This document shows positions 55,528 to 64,000 of a stretch of 64,000 bases of DNA, piece by piece. The notes beneath the pieces are model-generated. The model was given only the letters and a program-made list of their open reading frames with translations. It was not told the origin of the DNA and ran no database searches. The DNA lies in the NCBI GenBank assembly GCA_000320605.2, contig KB445793.1:1890536-1954535 (forward strand), read 5' to 3'. The DNA comes from Gelatoporia subvermispora B. Taxonomy: Eukaryota > Basidiomycota > Agaricomycetes > Polyporales > Gelatoporiaceae. The translations under genes were made by a program, and so were the position numbers. Each line of letters opens with the position of its first letter. Position 1 is the stretch's first letter.

Positions 55528-56120
55528 TCGAAGCTTTCGGCATGCACGAAGTCAGTCTTGAGACACGAAACATGTGTTCTCATGAAGTACTGTCGGCTAC
55601 ACCATCAGACAGTCCCTTAAATTCTGCTCAAATGCGGCTAGATAGTGGTAGAAGCAGAACTCAGTAGCTCTCAGCCGTCGTCTGCGTTCACGTGAGAATC
55701 ACGCGTTGTCATTGACTCGAGTCAAGGTCAAAGGGTTAAACGCAGCTTGACGGGCGTTTAACGGGCGTTTGACCTCAGTCAAGCCAACCCTGGCACATAG
55801 TGCCCGACACACAGGCGCAACGCAGCGCGGGCAAGCGAGAACCGGACGGACAGGGTCGGAGAGGTACACCACCGACCCCCAGCCATTTGGCGCCCAACTG
55901 GGCCTGCCACGCGGCCCAGTGTGGCGCGCCCGCCCTCGTCCACTCGCGCGCCCGGCTGCAGCCACCAACGGAAGAGAATGGCCGCCGAGTGTTTCCACTC
56001 CACTGGTGACACGAGTGGTCTGCCCACTGCCTCCATCACCGGTCCCCATCCCCCCCCAGTCCGCGAGCCACCTTGATCCTTTCGATTTCCCCTCGTGCTC
56101 ATTCCCGTAATAGCACCCAT

Positions 56121-56363
56121 TTACAACCACGCACACGTATCCCATAGCACGAATGTATTCAGACCGTTCTCATAATACAGACGCAATCTCATTGGGTTCG
56201 CAAAAGTAATATACCGTCTGTCCTCGCCGTCCTCAAGCTCCACAAACCCCCTGCGAGGCCTCGCTCTCTGAGACGTCTCCAAGTATCCAATCGCCGACGA
56301 CAACCTCACCTCCACCAAGTGTGCCTCGTCAACTCTTCTTGCATCTTCATTTATTTCAAATGC
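56121..56363 (-). CDS. Orphan terminal exon of unknown protein
   Basis: Open minus-strand exon preceded by a good acceptor (TAG at 56364-56366 read in reverse) and ending in a stop. It encodes an 80-residue segment, AFEINEDARRVDEAHLVEVR... with RRGFVELEDGEDRRYITFAN and LRLYYENGLNTFVLWD. It reads like real protein but I found no upstream exon or start. It may be an accessory ORF of the large transposon to the right. Confidence 0.35.
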   Translation of the reverse strand, partial: AFEINEDARRVDEAHLVEVRLSSAIGYLETSQRARPRRGFVELEDGEDRRYITFANPMRLRLYYENGLNTFVLWDTCAWL

Positions 56364-56690
56364 CTAAAGGGAGATCAGACCAGTTAGCATCATCATTCTC
56401 CACGAGCATCCTCGCAACAACGACACGCAGTGCGTGGAGCAAACAGCTCAGGATTCGACTCGTGGCATTTGTCAAAATATATCATAGCCCCCAACAATGA
56501 CACGCTTTGTGGGCGCGGAGCAAACAGCTCGGGCACGGTTCATGAGCAACTCGAGAGACAGAGACAGCACAGACGAGGGCAAGACGACAAGGCATCTCGA
56601 CGCCGAGCACCACTTTTGCAGGCGCACGTGACTGACATCCGCCACACATCTCCGGTGCACTCCCTCCTCGCAGCTGTGGTCCTCTCAACA

Positions 56691-57415
56691 ATGAGTCAAG
56701 TGTCCCTGACCACTGCAACCACTGACACTGCCTTTAGCAGTCAGAAAATCGAGCCATTTGAGCTCTCGCTGCCACTGGACCCCACTCAAACTGCGCCCAG
56801 CAGCCAGCCAGAAGAATTCGAGCTCCTGTTGCCACTGCAAGAACCTCTCCACCACAGGTACCTGACTGTATTTTGCCATGCACTGCTCCGAGACTCATAA
56901 AGATCAATCTCTCAGTGAGCAAGGCCAGCACGTCCCGTGCCCTAACACACCTCCCCCTAAGCGTCGTCGCCTTGTCCGTCGTTGCCCTCCCAATGCGAAT
57001 GCCCCCGTCCGTGTACCCGGTACCTGGTGGGTCTGCCATGCGACCCATCGGTGTGTGAGCATCTCACATTGGTATGCTTTCTAACCTTGTCCTCTTCGTG
57101 CTGCTCGATTCTAATTCGCTCTACTGCCCGGCTCCCTGTCACCAGTCAGATCCTGATTCCTTCCGGTGGTCCCCACCGCCCTCGCCCCGCCCGCCCCCTC
57201 TCACTATCATCGCGCGTGCTCCGACTCCCCCCTCTCCCCATTGCACCCCCGCTTTTGATTATTGCGGCCGCTGGATTTTAGCCACTGCCCGTGTCAAGCA
57301 ACTGGAGGATCTTATTCGGTGTGCCGGCATTCCTCTCCCTCCCCCGCCTTACCCTATCACACTATTTCACGTTCCCCCGATCACAACCAATAGCTCGACT
57401 CAAACAGGCCCTTAA
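56691..57415 (+). CDS. Proline-rich protein of unknown function, probably transposon-associated
   Basis: Starts MSQVSLTTATTDTAFSSQKI, with two similar acidic blocks (FELSLPLDPTQ and FELLLPLQEP). After an intron it has NTPPPKRRRLVRRCPPNAN, a nuclear-localisation-like basic cluster, and VPGTWWVCHATHR. A further exon reads SFRWSPPPSPRPPPLTIIAR and ends LPPPPYPITLFHVPP. Convergent with the companion gene at 57447 (about 30 bases between stops). No family recognised; position and style fit an accessory ORF of an agaricomycete DNA transposon. Confidence 0.4.
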
Positions 57416-57446
57416 GGTCTTTTACTGTACAGTAACAATACTACAA

Positions 57447-58843
57447 CTATTCCTCGCTATCATCGGCCTGCTCCGGCTCGAGGTGACTGAAGTCCTGATT
57501 TGTGATGATCTCGGCGACCTCACCCTGCACCATTGACTCGCGTGCCTTTTCAACAGCAGCCATATTGGCTCCGGGGTAACATTGCACATCCGCTGTGAGC
57601 ACTGCCAAGAAGAGCCTGCACACCCCTCTGTTAGTCTGATATTGATTATGAGCCATTACACTCACTTCGATCGCTTCTTTCCATCCTTCTCGCGCGCACG
57701 CACTTTCTCGAGCTCATTGTCGACATCTGGCCAATAATTGGCGGTATTGCCGTGGTCACTGAGGACTTGCCGCTGCGATTACGCGGTATTTTCAGGCTCT
57801 GTACGGCAGACATAGGACTGACATACCAAGAATGCAATTCGCACACACATGGCCTTCGTGACCACCAGGTTAGTCTTCACGGATTTGATTCCTATACCAA
57901 TCAGATGCTGGCACAGCTCCGCAATGTGCCAGTCCTTGTTACCGGCTGACTTCTTGCGGTGTGCACGGGCTGTCGGATCCACCGAGCCCACGACCTTAGA
58001 ATCAGTATTAGCGGCTGAGGCGGCTGAGGACTCTCGAGACAGGACACACGTACCAGCTTCTTTATCTCTGATTTACGCTGGCCGAGAAGCTCGCGCGCCC
58101 TGGCTTCGAACCGGTCCCATTTACCATCATCATCCGTGCGCATAGTGGGGGAGAGCCCCCACAATTTACGCTCGGTGATGCCCTGTACAGAAGACCGTTC
58201 TTAACCAGTGCTTGCGCAATATAACTTTTACGTACCATCAATATCTTCACGACCAAGTCGTTGTCATAATGCGCAAGATTTGGCGAGAGCAATAGGCGTA
58301 TTGCATACTTGTTCAGATTTTTCTGAAGGACAACAATTAGCAGCAGCACCTCTAGAATGAACTGACACTCACGTCGACTCCGGGGGGAATTTGCCAGCTC
58401 GACTCGAACACCATTGTGAATGCAATCAGCAGGTCGCGGATCTGAAGCCATAAAGCCATTCGCATGACCTCACGTTCGCTCTCAGAGGCCTATTGGAGCA
58501 GTGTGAATACTGCAAACTGCTCCAAGGTAGTACAAAAATTACCTACCATAATAAACTTTCGAAGGTCCTCCTTAGTGTCCGTCTTGAGCTTCTTGGCATT
58601 GGCCTGAGCTTCGAGATGCTGCATCTCGCTTTGACGTCTCTTAGCTGGATGGCTTGGGCCTGACGCAGGAGGACCGAGGCCTGGGACATTACGCTGAGTG
58701 GCGGCCGGCGCAGACCTCCTGTTAAGGGCGTCCTCAGTCGGTGAGGATGCACGATCTGCAAAGGAGCTGTCCTGCAGGTCCTGCAAAGGGGAGCTCCTGA
58801 GGTCAGTGTCCTGGAAGATAGAGTCCAGAGAATGTCCCGCCAT
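57447..58843 (-). CDS. Transposon companion protein (agaricomycete), about 340 aa
   Basis: About seven exons on the minus strand. Starts MAGHSLDSIFQDTDLRSSPL, then a Ser/Pro-rich region with a basic stretch (HPAKRRQSEMQHLEAQANAK). Next are exons ASESEREVMRMALWLQIRDL, KNLNKYAIRLLLSPNLAHYD, GITERKLWGLSPTMRTDDDG, VVGSVDPTARAHRKKSAGN, then VVTKAMCVRIAFLRQVLSDH and NYWPDVDNELEKVRAREKDG. It ends FLAVLTADVQCYPGAN and an acidic tail. The NKYAIRLLLSP...VVTKAMCVRIAFLR..YWPDVDNEL pattern resembles unnamed proteins that often sit next to large basidiomycete transposase-like genes (recalled, not checked). Divergent from the transposase-like gene, with 235 bases between starts. Confidence 0.6.
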
Positions 58844-59078
58844 GGTTAACTGTGTCGATGGTGAAGGGGCAATCAGAGACGAGGAGTGCCTTGCAAAAAT
58901 GACACTCACGTGCCCCATCGGGGGGGAATGCCGCAGCCACCTGGGCGATCGGTGGACTGAGTGAGGGGGCGGCCACTGTCAGCCACCCGCCCTCGCAGGG
59001 CGCATCAGGCATTCCCTTGCTCTCGAGCCTGATGCCACCCGCACGTAAGGACCTTCCTGAAGGTTAGATCTGAAGTAA

Positions 59079-62000
59079 ATGGTGATATCAGTGACTGCAC
59101 TCACCTTGTGCTGGACAGGATTCTCCGAGGGGCCACCCGTCGCGGGTAAAGAGACCCTGGTCTGCGACGCATGCACTGCAGTTGCATCGCGTGGCGAAGC
59201 CACATTCCAGCGCAACGGCCTGCAAAGGCATCTAAAATCACAAAAACATCAGCTCGCAGTTAGCTGGCAGACGGAACAACAAGAACATGAACACACACAT
59301 CAACGCGAGCGCGAAGCAGCACGGCAACGTGATCGCTCGGCTGCGGGTCTGGCCTCACGCGAGACGCTTCCGCAGGTCAAAAGCGCTGCGGGTCATGAAC
59401 GCACCTTGCACGGCGCAGACAGCCGCATACATGCAACATCTTGGCTCCTTGATGATCCTGGCGAGGACGTCATCTTCGATGCTGGTGAAGATGAGGAAGC
59501 ACGTGAACATGCACGTCTCCTTCGCGACCTGGAGAATGAGGAGGACTGGGTGGGTGAGTATGATGTTCCGGCGGAGGGCGACAACGCCATCTGGATTGAG
59601 ATGTTGGGAGTCGCACCCGGGGATGAGCAAGAGGATGCGACCCTAACAAATGTTGCCTCCGAGCTGGAGGCTCTCGGTAAGGTGCCACAGCGCCCATGTT
59701 CGAATTAAGGTCTGATGTCTGGTGCTTTTGACCTCCTCTTCTGGAATTTGCTCCCACGAAATTGCTTAGCACTGTCTGGTAGCGAGGACGAAAGCGACGT
59801 GGAGGAGACCAATGACGAGTCGCCCGCACGAAGTGTGCCCGGTGACCCTTGGTTTCCGCACGGCTCGAAATTGGTATGTATGGCATGCCCCCACGTGAAT
59901 GTACTGACTGTCTCCCCTTAGATGTTTCTCCTGGACATGATGACCAACATGCCACGATTGCGACTCTCAACCGACCATGTCAAGTTCATCATTTGGATTC
60001 TCAAGCAACTGGGGGTCACGAACGTGCCCAACTTCAAGACATTTCGCCACAAGCAAGCTCAGCTCAATCGTGCCATGCCCATTCAGACCCAACTCAAGCG
60101 GTCACCACGAGGGCCAGTATTTTATCAGAACAATATCCGGGATCTCCTGGCTCTCGTGAGTGACCGTTCACTCGTTCACTCAGCTCGCATATTCTCTGAT
60201 GCATTCCTCTGAAATTATGCACTTGGCAGGACTGGGCGAACCCGGAATGTCGAGCTTCCCTCGAGGAATACCCGGTCCGCAGCGCGATCACATCAGAGTC
60301 GTGTCACAGCCAGAAATGGACCAGAGACATCCCTGCACACATTCAGGCCCCCATGTGGGCCAACGGACGCCAGCATTTCTTCCTGGGTGAGCTCACGCAG
60401 CTGGACAACCTGCAGTTGGTCGTGCCGCTTGCATGGTATCGCAAGGAAACACACGGTAATGTATTCTTCGAGGCATACGAGGTAGCATGGACTGGCAATG
60501 TCCCACAGTGTACCTCCACTTCAAGACTCGAGTACCCGTGCTCCCGCCTGTTTGCGAATGTGTATGAGCTGACAGATTATGGCGTTCATTTGAGCGATCA
60601 TGGTACGTGTGGTTCGTGTGACGTGGTTAAGTATATCGACTGACTTGCAAGATGCGCAGCGGGACCATTACCAGACGGCGTATATGTAGCCGCCAATCCC
60701 CTCCGCGTGGAGTCCCAAGGGCGGCGGATGTACAGTAGCTTTGTCAAGATCTGGGTAGATGACGTCTCCGGGAATCGCAGCAAGCAGTACAACGAGCATT
60801 CTAACGTTTATTTTGCTCATGCCAACCTGCCTCACCAGAAATTATCACAAGAATATTTTATCCATTTCGTCTCTACTTCGAACCACGCCTCGCCGGGAGA
60901 CCAACTGAATGCAGTAGTGCAAGATGTTCAGTCGCCCCGGTGGACACAAGCCTTCGACTGTGAGATACAGGAGGAGATCCTCATTCAAACAGTACCACTT
61001 TTCGAGCCGGCCGACAACCCTCAACAATCCGATACATGTTTGCACATGGGACTTAAAGGTAACCTGTGGTGCCGACGATGTAAACTCGGGGGACCCGAGC
61101 GACTCCGTGAGACTGATGCAGTATATGAGCAGCACTTTGCAGTGAGTGGCGGTGTCTTAGACTCTTAGGGAGCTATCAGCTGATCACTGCAAGCCGGCGG
61201 AGCTGCGGAAAGCACCAGAAACCCTCGCGATGGTGAAAGCCCAGCTGGATCAAGCGGCGCGAGGTGTAGCAAAAAGCGTGCAAGAGCTGCAGACCCAAAG
61301 CGGCGTCAAAGATCGGCTAGCTGAATATTGGGTTGAGCAACTCCTTACACGCGCACAAGGGGAGCACCAACGACGCATCTACAATGTGAACACGCGTGAC
61401 GAGCGCCTCAAGGCCCGGAAGGTGACGAATCGGGTGGCGCTGGTTGAGAGTATCAAGCAGGAGATTCATGACGAGGTGATGGCATGGCTATATACCCAGC
61501 CGTCTCATACATATGATGCCCTGCCTGTTGACTCTCGTACGTCCTTACTGGAGCCGTGGTTCAAGGAGCTGACATGTGATATGACAGCATTGCGCACTCA
61601 ATTGCGGCCGGGCGATCACTTCAACATGTTATTACAATTGGACGGTACGTGTACTAATGTGCTTCAATGCAAGTTCACCGTGAGTTGACGCTGTTGTCAG
61701 TCGGCGACATGCATGATGACACCCCGGTGGAAATCTTGCATACGTACTTGTTGGGCATGGCGAAATATGCCTGGCATTACACAAATACGCCTTGGACATT
61801 GAAGCAGTGTGAACTGTTTGCGATACGTCTGCAGTCCGCGTCGATTGTGGGCCTGTCAATCCCGCCATTGCGAGCCGGTTACATGCTGCAATATCGCAAC
61901 GGCCTCATTGGGAAACACTTCAAGGCGCTTCAGCAACTTGCCATCTTCCAGCTGGATGAATCGCTGTGCGACCGGCGTGTCATTGACCTGTGGAATGCCA

Positions 62001-63430
62001 CTGGTGAACTGGGGTCTTACCTGTGGTATCATGAGATAGAGAACATGGACCACTATGTGGTGCGTGATCTCTATGATGAAAGGCGTGGACTGATGTGACT
62101 CGTGCAGAGAGATGTTGAGGTTCTCATTGCGAACCTGCTCGATATCTGGTCCCTGCTGGACCCGAGGCGAGTCTTCGTCAAACCCAAGTTACATATCCTG
62201 ACACACATCGTGGAGGATATTTGGCGGCATGGACCCGCAGGTTTGTATGCCACAGAGATTTTTGAATGCTTCAACGCTGTGTTCCGTTTATGCAGCGTGC
62301 TTTCAAATCACCAGGCGCCCAGCCGGGACATTGCGGTTGCGGTGGCAGGCTTGACGCGGTTCAAGTACCAAGTGAGCGGAGCGTGGTGGCGAGATGAAGG
62401 CGGCGATTATGTTCACGCAGGCATACGTGTGCGTGAATACTTTGACAATGCCCAGCTGCAGCGCCGTCTGGGGTTTGTGCGGCACGAGCCGGCCTTAGCA
62501 GGTGAGTGGACAACTTGACGTGCACCTACTGAGCAGTGTTGACCTAGACTGTGGCAGGGACAGTAAAACCGAAGCCACGCAGCACAGCTGTGTCATGGAG
62601 GAGTCTCGCGATAGACACAGAAGAGGTGGACACAGTCCGGGGTATGAAGAAATGGCTCGCGTGCACATCAGTTATCGCAGAGCAAGGGGAGAGCTGTCCT
62701 GTGGGCGCGTGGGTATTTGTCGACCACGAGGTGAGTGAGATGGCTGCTTATGGTCGACGGCCTTAAGCTGATGGTGTGGTGACAGGGGGGGACACGCTTT
62801 GGTCGCATCAAGCTCATTTTGCGTCCTGAGTCGGCCGCAGAGAGTTCACCATGTGTTGTGCTAGAACGATTCACGATATGGGATGATCGGCATGCCTTCT
62901 TCCAAATGCCCCAAGTGGTAAGGTCGGAGGGCGCGAAGCACTTTGTAGTGGACAGCCAGGTATGTGTATCGTGCTGAATGGCGAAGGCGGCTGATTGGGC
63001 TCTCGGGGGACAGGATGTGTTGTTCATGGCAAATGTGCAACACAACTGCCACGATGGTAAATGCAAGACCACTGGCACACGGCGGCGGCGTCAGGAACGT
63101 ATAGAGACAGATATTACCGAAGTATTCGTCGAGCACAGGGACGACGATAGCTTCATCATCAACATGCACGCCTTACATAACGGCGCGCTGCTCCGGAAGA
63201 TTTTGCCCAGAACGCTCACTGAGCCAAGACCGTATATACAGGATCGGGTAACGGCGCACAAAGAGATGGCCGCGAAGCTGCGGGCGAGTCAAGAAACGAA
63301 ACGGGCGAAGGAGGCGAAGGCGCGTAAGGACCGGGATACAGCACGCGCAGCAGAGAAGGCGGCAGCTCAACAGGCACCCGGTGTCGAGAACACTGATGTT
63401 GAGGTCTTAGTAGATGTACCTGCGATGTAA
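59079..63430 (+). CDS. Large DNA-transposase-like protein of an agaricomycete element
   Basis: Many-exon gene of a high-copy agaricomycete family that looks like a transposon-borne transposase, possibly CACTA-like (CMC). The N terminus has a zinc-finger-like segment CDACTAVASRGEATFQRNGL followed by QRHLKSQKH (C-x2-C..H-x5-H). Then an acidic stretch, MFLLDMMTNMPRLRLSTDHV, NNIRDLLALDWANPECRASL, a core with KIWVDDVSGNRSKQYNEHSN and QEYFIHFVSTSNHASPGDQL, and DNPQQSDTCLHMGLKGNLWC (Cys/His cluster CRRC). Further: VGDMHDDTPVEILHTYLLGM, PPLRAGYMLQYRNGLIGKHF, LLDPRRVFVKPKLHILTHIV and FRLCSVLSNHQAPSRDIAVA. The C-terminal end is a Lys/Ala/Glu-rich coil. The frame rejoins well across introns, so it may be intact. 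The start at 59079 is tentative. Confidence 0.65.
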
Positions 63431-63938
63431 TTGGATGTGTATGGGTATAGGTATTTATGCGGGAGAGATTACATTGCTGGATCGTATACTCTATTACAGA
63501 GGGATCAGGTGCCGGTAGGTGCGAGAATAGTGGGAGCCAGCGGGGCGAGCAGGCGAGATGAGGATTGGAGCCCATCGGGGACACATGGCGTGGCTGGTCG
63601 GGACACGAGTGGGCACCTCCCGGTGGAATCAATCTGGGGGGAAGGTGGGGGCCATGTGGGATCGCCACCGAGAGGCCATCGATATCGTCTACTTGGCGCC
63701 CACAGGGCGCGGGAACGGTGGTGTAACAAAAGAAATTAAAGCGTGAGAATGTCACGTGCCGATTTCGAAATGCGAAAGCCATTTTTTGTTACACTTGCGA
63801 ATGTTGACACGGCTGTAGTCTTTTTCAGGACAAGAAGGTCTCCGAGACCCGCTACTAGTCGTAGTGGGAATGTATGAAGCCATGACAAATGTAGATGTGG
63901 ATATCGACGGACCAGGGACAATGCGTAGACGTCGGGGA
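63431..63938. other. 3' flank of the transposase-like gene; no gene seen
   Basis: G-rich stretch (about 63530-63720) then AT-richer DNA. It probably includes the right end of the large transposon, but I could not fix its terminal repeat. Confidence 0.4.
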
Positions 63939-64000
63939 GATGGCCTTCACATGGCGCACGATCACACGGCCATGCCGAGATTACGCCGCTGATCGCGACA
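63939..64000 (+). repeat. Copy of the upstream module of the diverged amidoligase-like gene
   Basis: Resembles 50003-50061, with about 42 of the last 45 bases identical (block CACGGCCATGCCGAGAT and CGCTGATCGCGACA). In the first copy this lies about 85-140 bases upstream of ATG 50144. The window ends inside the match, so a related gene may follow. Confidence 0.7.

Larger units (their letters stand above)
53860..55792. mobile_element. hAT-like non-autonomous element, containing the assembly gap
   Basis: Left end CAGGGATGGGCCAG; the right end read in reverse is CAGGGTTGGCTTGAC. It is flanked by an 8-base target duplication GCACATAG (53852-53859 and 55793-55800). CAGGG-type ends with 8-base duplications are the hAT signature. 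Short subterminal blocks with GTTAAC or GTTTAAC and GGTCAA/TTGACC recur near both ends, as expected for transposase-binding repeats. Real sequence between the ends is about 754 bases if the duplicated 271-bp flank of the gap is collapsed. No transposase is visible. Confidence 0.75.

Noticed and set aside
55865..63725. TACACCACCG / CGGTGGTGTA pair as possible ends of the large transposon
   Set aside because: Ten bases only and flanks do not show a target duplication; kept as a lead but not called.
53661..63866. CACTACGA / TCGTAGTG pair as possible CACTA transposon ends
   Set aside because: Only about 10 matching bases, no 3-base target duplication, and no similarity further inward; could be chance.

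Overview
The window looks like nuclear DNA of an agaricomycete basidiomycete, probably a polypore. The genes are split by many short introns (mostly 45-70 bases, GT..AG) and are packed on both strands. The families include basidiomycete-typical ones: a DUF6534-type membrane protein, polyporopepsin-like aspartic protease relatives, HET-domain proteins and agaricomycete transposon ORFs. The assignment to polypores is inference from gene content.

Layout. 0.4-2.5 kb: a many-exon DUF6534-like membrane protein. 3.1-10.2 kb: three paralogous HET-domain genes (+,-,+) bracketed by two copies, in the same orientation, of one ~645-bp MITE with 24-bp terminal inverted repeats and TA target duplications. 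10.5-22 kb: a conserved housekeeping block with a Hul5/UBE3C-type HECT ubiquitin ligase, a mitochondrial D-lactate dehydrogenase, an MPDU1-like PQ-loop protein, eIF3e and an ICMT-like methyltransferase. 22-26 kb: no supported gene. 26-28.3 kb: two tandem members of a small secreted protein family with an intron-containing tRNA-Tyr between them; a third member lies at 41.6 kb. 28.5-43.5 kb: a MATE transporter, a secreted agmatinase, a ZIP9/ATX2-like zinc transporter, an aspartic-protease homologue with altered catalytic motifs, and a PhyH-family dioxygenase, separated by long gene-poor stretches.

44-53.6 kb: a small unknown protein and a mitochondrial K+-H+ exchange-related (Mit_KHE1/PF10173-like) gene; then a canonical amidoligase-like gene head to head with a diverged paralogue that has lost the recognisable active-site motifs; then a frameshifted duplicate of the Mit_KHE1-like gene interrupted by a Mutator-like MITE (about 150-bp inverted repeats, perfect 9-bp target duplication). 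53.9-55.8 kb: a non-autonomous hAT-like element (8-bp target duplication) that holds a 908-base run of N. Both sides of the N run carry the same 271 bases, so the gap is probably an assembly artefact. 56-63.4 kb: a large multi-ORF agaricomycete DNA transposon with divergently transcribed companion and transposase-like genes. The last ~60 bases repeat the upstream region of the degenerate amidoligase-like gene, suggesting another copy just outside the window.

The points most worth a second look are the amidoligase pair and its repeated upstream module, the MITE-bracketed HET trio, the protease homologue with broken catalytic triads, and the nested decay of the Mit_KHE1-like duplicate. Most intron-exon joins were made by eye from reading frame plus GT/AG signals; starts and exact splice points are less certain than gene identity.
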